NCBI RefSeq assembly: GCF_029946515.1
Contig: NZ_JARZHH010000001.1
Span: 558,001 to 622,000 of the forward strand
Length of the DNA stretch: 64,000 nucleotides
Origin: Polyangium sp. 6x1
GTDB lineage: Bacteria > Myxococcota_A > Polyangia > Polyangiales > Polyangiaceae
Direction of reading: 5' to 3'
This document shows positions 27,392-35,876 of the stretch, in pieces. Both the position numbers and the translations under genes were made by a program. The notes beneath the pieces are model-generated. The model had not been told where the DNA came from, did no database searches, and saw only the letters and a program-made list of their open reading frames with translations. The first letter of the stretch is position 1. Every line of letters begins with the position of its first letter.

Positions 27392-29395
27392 ATGCGCCCC
27401 CGTTCGCTTTTGTTTCCAGCGCTCGCTGCTGTCTTGCTTGCCGTGGGGTGTGCGGGACGAGCGGCGCAAAAGGTCGCGGAGCCCGCGCCTCGGCCGGTGG
27501 TATCGGCTCAGGCTGCGCCGAACGAGAGCGCGTCGCCTGCCGGGAACGCCTGGCCCTCGCGCCGTAGCGTGCAGTTGGCGCACGATTTCGAGGAGATCGC
27601 CGGTGTGGCGGTGTCGGCCGGCGGCGCGCTCGTGGCCGTCGCGGACCATGAATCCGCGGCGGCCGGGTGCTTCGGCTACACGAATGTCGAGGTCACCGTG
27701 CACACGGGCGCGGCGGGTGACGAGATCGCCTCGCTTCGTTTCCACGACCTCCGCCTCGACGAAATGGCCTTCACGCCTTCGGGCGAGACCCTGGCGATCG
27801 TAGCCAGGCGTGGAATGGGTGGTTTCGGCGGCCCCGCTGCGACGCTCGCGCTGCTCGATCCACGCACGGGCGAGTCCCATGCCTTCGATATCGAGCCGCC
27901 TTCCGGGTATGGCGGGCTCCGGCTCTCGGTCGCAAAAAATGCCGTGGCCGTGGGCGCTTTCCCGGACGGCAAAATCGTCCTGCGGAAGCTCCCCTCGGGC
28001 GAGCCGCTCGTCACGTTCATGGATCCTTCCTTCACCGCCATGGCGCTCTCGGAGGACGGGAGCACGCTGGCGCTCGGCACGAAGGACGGTCGGATCCAAT
28101 TGCGAGGTTTGCCCGACGGGCGCGTCGTTGGCGAGCTCGCGAGCCCCTCCGGTGCGCCGCGGAGCCTGCGTTTCCAGGGCGAGCGCCTCATTGCCGCGAT
28201 GGAGGACGGGCAGGTCTTCGGCGTCCCCGTCTCGGGGGCTCCGCCGGTGCGCCTCGGGCAGGTTCGTCCGGACGCCAGGTTCATCGGCGTGGCGTCGGAC
28301 GGGCAGGTCGTCGATGTCTTGCAAAAGGAGGACGTGGCGACCGTGAGGCATGGCTCGCGCTCCTTCACCGTCCCTCCGCCCGAACGTCCGTACGTCGAGG
28401 CCGTGGCCGCGCTATCGCCGGAGGGGGCTCGTGTCCTCGCGGCCCTGGGCTCGCACGTCTTTCTGCGACGCCCGGGCGATCTCACGGCCGGCGCGCTGAC
28501 GTTCGGCCCACACCTGGACGGCCAGGTGTTCGGCGTGGGCCCGCTCGCGGACGGCGCCGTGCTGCTCGGCGCGAGGTGGGATGATGGCACGGCGCGGATC
28601 TGGAATGTGCGTACAGGACAACCGATCGTCTTGACCAACGGCCCGCTGCCGCGCTTGTCCTCGCTCGCGATCCATGGAAACGGTACCGTGGCCACGGTCG
28701 ACGAGGCCGGCGCGGCGGTCGTATGGGAGCGGCAAGGCACGACGCTGAAGCCGCGCCATTCCTTCCGGACGAACGGCCCCGCGAGCGTCGTGGCGTTCGA
28801 CAGCACGGGGGCTCGGGTCCTCGTCGGGACGCGGCGCGGGGAGGTGATGATCGCTGAGAGTTTGACCGGAAAAACGCAGCGCGTGGTGCGCACCGGGGGC
28901 AAGGCCATCACGTTCGTCAAGGCGTACGAGGGAAAAGAAAAAGCGCAGCTCGAAACCGCGGGGGGACGTGTCTTTCTGCTCGACCTCGCCACGGGCAAAC
29001 TCGAACCCGAGACCGAAGAGGCTTACATGGGCCTGCTCGGCGGGGATCCGAACGCGCCGATTCGGCCCTGGGGGGAGGACGGGGAGACGCCGCTCCCCGC
29101 GTTCGAGCTCGCTTGCTGGGACGCGGTCTGCAGGGTCTCCGAGCCGTCCGGGCCGTTCGATCCCATCCGCGTCATTGCAAGCTTCGGCATGCTCGATCGA
29201 CCCGGCGCGGCGTTCGTCATGGCCGACGGGCGCGTGGATACGCTGGGCACCACGTCGGGCGACTTCTTCACGTGTCGCGACGGCGGACGAACCTACCCCT
29301 TCTCCCATTGCCGCGACGCCGACGAGACCCCGGGGCTGCTCGGGCGGCGGCTCGACGAAGCTTGCGCTCAGGGCGCCGCGGCTTGCCCGAGATAA
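27392..29395 (+). CDS. WD40-type beta-propeller lipoprotein
   Basis: 667 residues; AAGGA precedes the ATG. The signal ends LLAVGCAGRA (lipobox Cys20). At least eight propeller-like repeats follow, visible as DGSTLALGTKDGRIQLRGLP, WDDGTARIWNVRTGQPI and STGARVLVGTRRGEVMIAES. The C-terminal 90 residues contain four Cys and may form a separate disulfide-bonded cap. It is probably a scaffold or ligand binder outside the cytoplasm; no enzyme motif. Its last 28 bases overlap the convergent M56 gene. Confidence 0.82.
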   Translation: MRPRSLLFPALAAVLLAVGCAGRAAQKVAEPAPRPVVSAQAAPNESASPAGNAWPSRRSVQLAHDFEEIAGVAVSAGGALVAVADHESAAAGCFGYTNVEVTVHTGAAGDEIASLRFHDLRLDEMAFTPSGETLAIVARRGMGGFGGPAATLALLDPRTGESHAFDIEPPSGYGGLRLSVAKNAVAVGAFPDGKIVLRKLPSGEPLVTFMDPSFTAMALSEDGSTLALGTKDGRIQLRGLPDGRVVGELASPSGAPRSLRFQGERLIAAMEDGQVFGVPVSGAPPVRLGQVRPDARFIGVASDGQVVDVLQKEDVATVRHGSRSFTVPPPERPYVEAVAALSPEGARVLAALGSHVFLRRPGDLTAGALTFGPHLDGQVFGVGPLADGAVLLGARWDDGTARIWNVRTGQPIVLTNGPLPRLSSLAIHGNGTVATVDEAGAAVVWERQGTTLKPRHSFRTNGPASVVAFDSTGARVLVGTRRGEVMIAESLTGKTQRVVRTGGKAITFVKAYEGKEKAQLETAGGRVFLLDLATGKLEPETEEAYMGLLGGDPNAPIRPWGEDGETPLPAFELACWDAVCRVSEPSGPFDPIRVIASFGMLDRPGAAFVMADGRVDTLGTTSGDFFTCRDGGRTYPFSHCRDADETPGLLGRRLDEACAQGAAACPR

Positions 29396-31314
29396 CGCGC
29401 CGGATCAATCGCCTCGCCATAATCGCGCACCTCGAAGTGGACGTGCGGACCGCCCTCGGGCGCGCCGACTTCGCCGAGGACGTCGCCGCGCGTCACGGCC
29501 GTGCCAGGCTGCGCCTTCACGTTCGCGAGGTGCCGATACCGCGTCTCGATGCCGCGGCCATGCGCAAGAACCAGCACGGGCTCGCCTTTCGCATTCTTCT
29601 CGATACGGTCGACCGTCCCGTCGAGCGGCGCGAGCACCGTCGTCCCGGCCGCGGCCGCGAGGTCCACGCCGTCGTGCGGCGCGCTGGTTTGTCCGGGCGT
29701 CGCGTCGCCGAAATGCAAGGTCACGCGCGCGCCGGGCAGCGGGTGCGAGGAGCGCGAGGCCAGCTTTCCGCGCACGCGTTCACGCCACGTATCGTACGTC
29801 GTCGAGCGCGCCGCGTGCCGCTCGTTCCACATGCCCGTGGTGAGCGCGCGGTACTTCTCGGTCTCCTCGGAGAGCTCGGCCTTGCCATCGAGCCATTCGC
29901 GCACGCGGTTCTCGCCGCCATTGTACGCCGCGGCCGAGAGCTCGAACGCGCGGGCCGGGTCTTTCTTGCCAAACTCGACGAACTGCTTGCCGAAGTACGA
30001 CGCGCCGAGATCGAGATTGTAAGCCGGATCGAGCAGGCGTTCGTCGGCGTGATCGGCGATGCCGAGCTCCGTGGCGACCGTGACGGCCGTGCCGGGCATG
30101 AGCTGCATCAGGCCGAGGGCGCCGGCCGGGCTCTTCGCCTTCGGATCGCCGCCCGATTCGACGAGCGTGAGGATCGCGACGGCCGCGGGATCGACGTTGC
30201 TCTTGTGGGCCGACGCGGCGATGGACGATTCCCAGCGCGCGATGGCGGGCGGCAGCCAGGGAATGCCGAGCGCGGCCGTCTGGGCCTTCGATTCGGCGAG
30301 GCCAGGTTTTTCCACGGCGGCCGGTTGCTCTCCGCCACAAGCGGCGAGCGTCGCGAGGGCGAGCCCGAGCGTGCTCGCGAGGGCGAGCGCAGGCGCGGCG
30401 AGCGCGCGGCCCGTGGGCGCGTGGGGCGTGGTTCCATCGATCAGACGTCGAATCCTCATGACGAGCGAACCTCCATTCGATCCGAGCGCGAGCTCGGGCG
30501 TACGTGCGCGCATCCCCTCCAGCGCGGCGAGAGCGCGGGCATAACGAACCGGGTCTCCGACGGCCGCCACGGCGTCGTCGTCGCAGAGGTGCTCGCGCTC
30601 CCTCCGCGCGACGCGCGAGACCCAGTGGACGGCGGGGTGATAGAAGAGCGCTGCCTCGACGATCGATTGCAGGATGTTCGTCAGGAAATCGAACCTGCGC
30701 ACGTGCGCGAGCTCGTGCGCGAGCAGGGCCGTGAGGCAAGACGGCGGAAGATCGGTGAGCGCGGCGAGCGGCACGAGCACGACGGGCCGGAGCCAGCCGA
30801 CGACCATGGGCACGTCGACGCGATCGGAGCCGAGGAGCCGCACGCCTTTCCGGACGCCGAGGCGCCCGGCGAGTTTGTCAAAGCGAACCGTGAGCGCCGA
30901 GGAAACGGGCACCGTGTGGTGGCGAATCAAGGACGAGAGGCGCGCGAGCCCCACCGCGATCCGGGCCGACATGAAGAGCGCGCCCGTGCACCACGCCATC
31001 ACGACGATCGCGGGCCAGAGCGGCGGGCCGCTGCCCTCCGCGGGCGCCGAGAGCGTGGCCCACGGGTTCGGCGGGACGAACGGCTCGACAGCGAGGGCCG
31101 CGTGGAAATAGGCGAACGTCAGCGGCGGCGCGAGCGCCATGAGGGCGAGCGCGGCGCAGGCGGCCGTGTAGCGCGCGGCGGCGTGGCTGCGCGGCAGGCT
31201 TGCGAGGGTCGCGCCGAGGAAGAGGGCGATCACCGCGCCTTGCCACAGGAAATGGAGGAGCGCGAGCCCGAGCGCCGCGACAAACGGCGAGCTGGCGAGG
31301 TTGACGAGGCTCAT
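29368..31314 (-). CDS. BlaR1-type M56 metallopeptidase fused to SLT lytic transglycosylase and M23 endopeptidase
   Basis: 648 residues in one intact frame. Residues 1-326: four membrane segments and an M56 zinc protease domain with HELAHVRR (200-207) and downstream EREHLCDDDAV, as in BlaR1/MecR1. The fourth segment (306-326) ends in AACGGE. Residues 350-480: lytic transglycosylase (SLT) domain with catalytic Glu386 (LTLVESGGDPKAK), GALGLMQLMPGTA and AAYNGGENRVREW. Residues 525-645: M23 domain with zinc ligands His547/Asp551 (HDGVD) and His624/His626 (HVHFEVRD). Both hydrolases would face the periplasm where BlaR1 carries its penicillin sensor. The ATG overlaps the BlaI gene by four bases, so the repressor and protease are coupled. 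Confidence 0.92.
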   Translation of the reverse strand: MSLVNLASSPFVAALGLALLHFLWQGAVIALFLGATLASLPRSHAAARYTAACAALALMALAPPLTFAYFHAALAVEPFVPPNPWATLSAPAEGSGPPLWPAIVVMAWCTGALFMSARIAVGLARLSSLIRHHTVPVSSALTVRFDKLAGRLGVRKGVRLLGSDRVDVPMVVGWLRPVVLVPLAALTDLPPSCLTALLAHELAHVRRFDFLTNILQSIVEAALFYHPAVHWVSRVARREREHLCDDDAVAAVGDPVRYARALAALEGMRARTPELALGSNGGSLVMRIRRLIDGTTPHAPTGRALAAPALALASTLGLALATLAACGGEQPAAVEKPGLAESKAQTAALGIPWLPPAIARWESSIAASAHKSNVDPAAVAILTLVESGGDPKAKSPAGALGLMQLMPGTAVTVATELGIADHADERLLDPAYNLDLGASYFGKQFVEFGKKDPARAFELSAAAYNGGENRVREWLDGKAELSEETEKYRALTTGMWNERHAARSTTYDTWRERVRGKLASRSSHPLPGARVTLHFGDATPGQTSAPHDGVDLAAAAGTTVLAPLDGTVDRIEKNAKGEPVLVLAHGRGIETRYRHLANVKAQPGTAVTRGDVLGEVGAPEGGPHVHFEVRDYGEAIDPARYLGQAAAP

Positions 31315-31697
31315 TTCGACCTCTTTTGCTCGATGTCGTCGAGGAGCGCGCGAATCTCGGCGAGCTCCTCGCGGGAGGCGCGCTCGGCCGAGAGCGCGCG
31401 CAGGACGAGCCGCGACGCCGAGCCGCCGAAGGCTTTCTCCACGAGGTCGTGCACGAGCCCTTTTTGAGCCTGTTCCTCGGGGATCATCGCTCGATACACG
31501 TGGCTCTTGCCCGCCTCGTCGCGCTCGACGAGCCCTTTCTGGGCCATGATCTGCATGAGCTTGAGCACCGTCGTGTACCCCGTGCCCTGAACGGGCTTGA
31601 GATCCTCGTGGACCTCACGCACCGTCGACGGGCCGCGGCGCCAGAGGACGCGCAGGATCGCGAGCTCCGCGTCCGTGGGGAGCGACCTGTTCACCAT
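31311..31697 (-). CDS. BlaI/MecI/CopY family repressor
   Basis: 128 residues, usual length. The winged helix is LPTDAELAILRVLWRRGPST, VREVHEDLKPVQGTGYTTVL, KLMQIMAQKGLVERDEAGKS; the C-terminal dimerisation helices follow (LVHDLVEKAFGGSASRLVLR). In BlaR1 systems the M56 protease cleaves this repressor after a wall-stress signal. The gene has its own promoter with a palindrome between -35 and -10 and is coupled to the M56 gene, so this is a complete repressor/protease pair. Confidence 0.95.
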   Translation of the reverse strand: MVNRSLPTDAELAILRVLWRRGPSTVREVHEDLKPVQGTGYTTVLKLMQIMAQKGLVERDEAGKSHVYRAMIPEEQAQKGLVHDLVEKAFGGSASRLVLRALSAERASREELAEIRALLDDIEQKRSK

Positions 31698-31706
31698 GGT
31701 CCCGAT

Positions 31707-31734
31707 GATGTACGAAGTTCTTCGTAGGTGTCAA
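31707..31734 (-). promoter_or_regulatory. BlaI promoter with operator in the spacer
   Basis: Minus-strand -35 TTGACA (31729-31734) and -10 TACATC (31707-31712) are 16 bases apart. Between and slightly over them lies the perfect 16-base palindrome TACGAAG-TT-CTTCGTA (31711-31726), 14 bases upstream of the BlaI start. BlaI/MecI operators also begin TAC and end GTA. A dimer here would block RNA polymerase, so autoregulation is very likely. Confidence 0.78.
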
Positions 31735-31768
31735 GCGAGCCGTGGCGTTTTTTCCGGGACGTCCGGGA

Positions 31769-34240
31769 TCAGCCCACGATCTCCCCGCTCCACTTGCAGC
31801 CGCAGCGGCGGTTGCCATTGTCGTGCCGGGGAGCGTCCTCGGTACAACGATGACAATACTCGGCCGCGCAATGCGTGCAAAGGCTCAGGTTCTCGACCCG
31901 GTAACGCTCGCCGCAGCGAGAACAAGAGCTGCGCGATTCGAGGATGCCGTAATAATGACCTTCATCGGCCTCGAAGCTCTTTTTGATGAGCTCCTTCGCG
32001 TCGTCGGACAGCCCCTCGCGCCGTCCGCCGTCGCTGATGTTCCAGGCGCCCGCGATCACGACGTCCCAGGGTTCGAGCAAATCCTCGTTCTTGCAACCCC
32101 CGCGCACCCAGGCAGCCGCATTCTCCTCGAGCCATTCCTTCATCCGCTTCCCGTCCCGCGGCGGGGGCGGCGGGGGCGGCGGTGGTGATGGGGGTGGAAT
32201 GGGCTGCGCCAGCATCCGACGGCGCTCGGCGGCCAGGTTCTCCACGGCGCCGAGCGGCACGCCCGTGTACCAATCGACGAGGTGCACGCCGCCCTCTCCG
32301 TCCCCCGCGACGAACGTCCGCTGGCTCGATATCGCGGAGCAGCAAAGCATGGGCGCACTCCACGGTAGGATGTGGAGCGGGGCATTGCCTCGGCCTCCCA
32401 CGGGCGGGAGCGACCAGATCTGAAGCGTGCCGTCCCCGCCCACGGAGACGACGGCGTTGCGCCAGGGCGGGCAAGCGACGCTCTGCAGGCCGCGGTGGGA
32501 ATGCAGAGCGAAGATGGGGTCGCGGCCCTGCAAATCGGCGAGCAACAACGTATCGGAGGCCGGCACCACGATGATCCGCTCCTCGTCCGCCGTCAGGACG
32601 AGCGCGCGCACGGGCCCCGGATCGCCCGCGAGCGTACGCGCGAGCGTTCCCGTTTCGAGGTCCCATACCTTGAGCATTCCGTCGTCCGACGCAGAAAAGC
32701 CGAGCTTGCCGTCCGGGGTCATCGCCACCGCGCACACGTCGCCCTCGTGGGCCACGATTTCGTGGAGGAGCTTGCCCTCGACGTCGATGACGGCCGCCGT
32801 GCCTCCCCGCAGGCCGACGAGCAGCCGCCCGCCCGCCACGGCGAGCACGCGCGGCTCATGCGCGAAGCGGATCTCCGCGACGGGCTCTCCCTCGGGGATC
32901 TCCCAGATGGCGAGCGCGTCGTTCGACAAGGCCACGGCGAAGCGATCGTCGGCCGTGATCCCGAGGGCCGTGATCTGCATGGCCTGCCAATGGAGCGTCC
33001 AGACAACCTCGCCCGTCTTCACGTCCCAGACATCGATCGAGGGCTCCCTCGCCCACGCGCCGCGGCGCGCGGTGAGCGCGAGCCGGGCCCCCGCCGCGAC
33101 GAGATCCACAGCGCCCCGTGATCCCGAGGAGAGCGTCGACGGATCGAATCGCTCGCGCAGGTGCGGCAGCTCCATCCCTGCGCCGAGGATCGCCTCCGCG
33201 CGTCCGCGCAAATCCCCGAGCTCGGGGCGCAGGCAACCATTGCGGATCATCTGCAGGAGGTGCTGCGGGACGAACTCCGCCTCGCCGTGTCGCAAGACGC
33301 CCGCGACGGGCTCGAGCGCGGCGAGGAGCGAGGCGAACGCGACGGTCCGGCCTTCGTCCTCGGCGAGCGCGCAGAGGCGCAAGGCGGCGCGCAGATCCCC
33401 GAGCACGTCATAAGGCCCGCGCCGCTGCATTTCCGCCACGAGCTGCGGGGGATCGAGGAGCTTGGGGCTGATCTGCTCCGCGAGGGATCCGGCGAGGCCC
33501 GGCAGGTCGTCGAGGGTCGTCGGGACGAACCCGAGCACGGCGGGAGGGAGCCGGGACAAACGCGCCGTGAATCGCTCGACGAGGCCGAGGGCGCTCGCCG
33601 CATCGAGCGCGTCGACGACCTCGGAGGGCTTGAGGCCGAGCAGCGCCTCGAAGAGCTCGCGCGGCCATGTGCTCCTCGGTTCGAGGAGCGCCGCCGCCTG
33701 CAAGAGGCGCCGCGCATGAACGCTCTCGAGCGCATCCCAGCGGCGCCGGAGGGCACGGGGACCCTCGTCCGCGCGCGCGGGATCCTTGGGATCGGGCGCC
33801 CGCGTGACGACGAGCACGTGCGTCGAAAAGCGCGTGCGCCCGAGGAGCGCGTCGACCTCGGCGCGGAGCTTGTGAGGGTCGTCCACGTTGTCGACGATGA
33901 GCAATGCCTCGCGTTGCTGTCGCAGGTGGTCCCCGAGGGCGCGCAGCTTGGCGGCGCGAGAGACCCCCGGCCCCGCGAGATGGAGCTGTTCGGCGAGGAG
34001 CGTGAAACACGCGGTCGGATCTGCGCCTTGCTCGACCCAGTAGAGCGGTGACCAGAATTCCTTGTACCGGTGGGCGTACTGCACCGCGAGCCGGCTGCTC
34101 ACGCAGAAATCATTCGGCGCGCCCCACGCGAACCGGTGGAGAACCACGAAATCGTGCTCGAGGAGGCGCGTGTGCAGCGCGGGGAGGCGCTCCTGCGCGG
34201 GCGTATCCGGATTCGAAGGAAACGGGACATGAAACGACAT
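31769..34240 (-). CDS. STAND-like protein without P-loop, WD40 repeats and C-terminal zinc ribbon
   Basis: 823 residues from ATG 34240 with AGGGGG upstream. Residues 1-180 align by eye with an NB-ARC core: the Walker B strand is LLIVDNVDD (113-121) and LAVQYAHRYKEFW matches the helix after the P-loop, but the P-loop itself is replaced by FAWGAPNDFCVSSR (38-51), with no GxxxxGK(S/T). A helical winged region follows, then about six WD40 blades (roughly 370-665; DDGMLKVWDLETG, GDGTLQIWSLPP), a poly-proline spacer (about 680-694) and a Cys-rich end with CSRC, CTHC, CHRC and CGC. Probably a sensor or scaffold; role unknown. The upstream ExbD-like gene is 11 bases away. Confidence 0.83.
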   Translation of the reverse strand: MSFHVPFPSNPDTPAQERLPALHTRLLEHDFVVLHRFAWGAPNDFCVSSRLAVQYAHRYKEFWSPLYWVEQGADPTACFTLLAEQLHLAGPGVSRAAKLRALGDHLRQQREALLIVDNVDDPHKLRAEVDALLGRTRFSTHVLVVTRAPDPKDPARADEGPRALRRRWDALESVHARRLLQAAALLEPRSTWPRELFEALLGLKPSEVVDALDAASALGLVERFTARLSRLPPAVLGFVPTTLDDLPGLAGSLAEQISPKLLDPPQLVAEMQRRGPYDVLGDLRAALRLCALAEDEGRTVAFASLLAALEPVAGVLRHGEAEFVPQHLLQMIRNGCLRPELGDLRGRAEAILGAGMELPHLRERFDPSTLSSGSRGAVDLVAAGARLALTARRGAWAREPSIDVWDVKTGEVVWTLHWQAMQITALGITADDRFAVALSNDALAIWEIPEGEPVAEIRFAHEPRVLAVAGGRLLVGLRGGTAAVIDVEGKLLHEIVAHEGDVCAVAMTPDGKLGFSASDDGMLKVWDLETGTLARTLAGDPGPVRALVLTADEERIIVVPASDTLLLADLQGRDPIFALHSHRGLQSVACPPWRNAVVSVGGDGTLQIWSLPPVGGRGNAPLHILPWSAPMLCCSAISSQRTFVAGDGEGGVHLVDWYTGVPLGAVENLAAERRRMLAQPIPPPSPPPPPPPPPRDGKRMKEWLEENAAAWVRGGCKNEDLLEPWDVVIAGAWNISDGGRREGLSDDAKELIKKSFEADEGHYYGILESRSSCSRCGERYRVENLSLCTHCAAEYCHRCTEDAPRHDNGNRRCGCKWSGEIVG

Positions 34241-34251
34241 GGCACGGCCCC

Positions 34252-34737
34252 CTAAGGTGTTCCGCCCACCGGCGTCGGGGTCACCCCGAAAGCAATCTTG
34301 GACAAACCTGCTTGCTTCAAAAGATCGAGCGTACGAATGACCCGCCGATGCGGCACGTCGCCATCGGCCCGGATCACGGCGCGCACGTCGTCGTCTTTGG
34401 CACGGGCCTCGCGGGCGGCCGCGAGCAAGGCTGCGTCGTCCTGCATCTTCCGTTGATCCACGAACGTCTCGCCGTTCGCGTGGAGCTCCACGGAGAAGAC
34501 GATCTGCACGTCCGCGCTGGACGCACGCGGGAGGTCGAGCGGGAGCGCCGAGGGCATTGCCGTCGCGCTTCCTATGGGCGTGCACCGCATGGGGCCGACG
34601 CCCGACACGACGATCACCGTCCCGCCCGGCGCGGCGAAGACGCTCGGATCGGCCTCCACGCCGGGATTTTCCTTGTTGCACGCGGCGACCCAGAGGATGG
34701 TCGAGACGAACCCTGACGCGGAAGCCAGACGAAGCAT
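34252..34737 (-). CDS. ExbD/TolR-like lipoprotein
   Basis: 161 residues. The N-terminus LASASGFVSTILWVAACNKE reads as a lipoprotein signal (Cys20) instead of the transmembrane anchor of ExbD. The last 100 residues (VQIVFSVELHANGETFVDQR, VRAVIRADGDVPHRRVIRTL, DLLKQAGLSKIAFGVTPTP) match the ExbD/TolR periplasmic domain. Without the membrane helix carrying the proton-relay Asp it cannot couple to a motor in the usual way. It lies 11 bases upstream of the STAND-like gene, and no ExbB/TolQ gene is near. No clear ribosome site. Confidence 0.8.
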   Translation of the reverse strand: MLRLASASGFVSTILWVAACNKENPGVEADPSVFAAPGGTVIVVSGVGPMRCTPIGSATAMPSALPLDLPRASSADVQIVFSVELHANGETFVDQRKMQDDAALLAAAREARAKDDDVRAVIRADGDVPHRRVIRTLDLLKQAGLSKIAFGVTPTPVGGTP

Positions 34738-34842
34738 GACAAGACGATGGGAACCGAACTGCCGGCGGGCGTCAAGGCAGCTAGCCTCTTGTGCCCGGCG
34801 TCCGTTCATGCCAAACAGCGAGCCCAGGGAGGTACCCATCAC

Positions 34843-35466
34843 ATGGCCATCACGTTTTATTTTTCGCCCTACTCCAGCGCGGTTCGCATCCATTGGGCGC
34901 TCGAAGAGCTCGGCATCCCGTACGACGGGGTGCGGGTGGATCTGAAGGCGGGTGATCAAAAGAAGCCCGATTTCCTGAAGCTGAACCCGAACGGCAAGGT
35001 CCCCACGATCGTCGACGACGGAGTGCCGTATTTCGAGTCCGCCGCCATCAACATCCACCTCGGCCAGAAATACGGCGTGGAAAAGGGCCTCTGGCCGAAG
35101 GCCGGCACGCACGCGCACGGGCGCGCGATGTCTTGGACGGTATGGGCCGCGGCTTCGCTCCTCAATGCCGGGACGCGGGTCATGTACAACACCTCGAAGG
35201 AGATCCCCGACGATCAAAAGAATGCGGCGCAGGCCGAGAGCGCGCGCAAGGAGTTCGAAGGGTTGCTCGGCCTGCTCGACGCCGAGCTCGCGGACAAACC
35301 TTACCTGACCGGCGACACGTTCACGCTGGCGGACGCGGTCATCGCCGCCGATCTCTGGTGGTACCAGATGGTGATCGTGTCCGATCTCAGCCCGTGGCCG
35401 AAGCTCGGGGCGTGGGTGGGCCGCTGTATGGAGCGGCCGGCGTTCAAGCGGGTCTCGACCGGCTGA
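34843..35466 (+). CDS. Glutathione S-transferase
   Basis: 207 residues; GGGAGG ten bases before the ATG. The N-terminal thioredoxin fold (ITFYFSPYSSAVRIHWALEE, LNPNGKVPTIVDDGVPYFES) and C-terminal helical domain (KPYLTGDTFTLADAVIAADL) are standard for bacterial GSTs. The catalytic Ser or Tyr is probably in SPYSSA. It may detoxify electrophiles; many such proteins have unknown substrates. Confidence 0.93.
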   Translation: MAITFYFSPYSSAVRIHWALEELGIPYDGVRVDLKAGDQKKPDFLKLNPNGKVPTIVDDGVPYFESAAINIHLGQKYGVEKGLWPKAGTHAHGRAMSWTVWAAASLLNAGTRVMYNTSKEIPDDQKNAAQAESARKEFEGLLGLLDAELADKPYLTGDTFTLADAVIAADLWWYQMVIVSDLSPWPKLGAWVGRCMERPAFKRVSTG

Positions 35467-35469
35467 ACG

Positions 35470-35769
35470 TCAGCGCGACCGATCCAGGACGGGCGTCTCG
35501 GAGAGCGCCGGGACGCCCGCCTGCACGGCCACCACGGCCGCGTCGACCTGCGCGAGAATCGCGCGCGCATGCGCGAGCATCGTCTCGCCCGACGGCAAGA
35601 GGCGCACGCCGCGCGCCGTCCGCTCGAAGAGAGGGACGCCGAGCTCGTCCTCCAGGCTGCGGATCTGCCGGGTGAGCGGCGGCTGCGCAATCCGGAGGCG
35701 CGTCGCCGCGCGGGTCACGTTCCCTTCCTCGGCCACCGCCACGAAGTACTTGAGCTGCGCAAGGCTCAT
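35470..35769 (-). CDS. LysR-type DNA-binding domain only (truncated or minimal regulator)
   Basis: 99 residues, against about 300 for the family. The LysR winged helix is complete (LAQLKYFVAVAEEGNVTRAA, RIAQPPLTRQIRSLEDELGV, PLFERTARGVRLLPSGETML) and the linker helix runs to residue 90, but the substrate-binding domain is missing. The frame stops 3 bases from the end of the convergent GST gene, so the missing part is not found in another frame here. It may be a relic or a deliberate HTH-only regulator. Confidence 0.75.
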   Translation of the reverse strand: MSLAQLKYFVAVAEEGNVTRAATRLRIAQPPLTRQIRSLEDELGVPLFERTARGVRLLPSGETMLAHARAILAQVDAAVVAVQAGVPALSETPVLDRSR

Positions 35770-35876
35770 GCAGGTGATCGTTACCACGACGCGGGTCGGG
35801 ATCCAAGCCCTCCGCGCGAGCCATATCGAAACGGTATTGGATCTCGCGCGCCGAGGCCGGCATCCTCGCCCGCACC

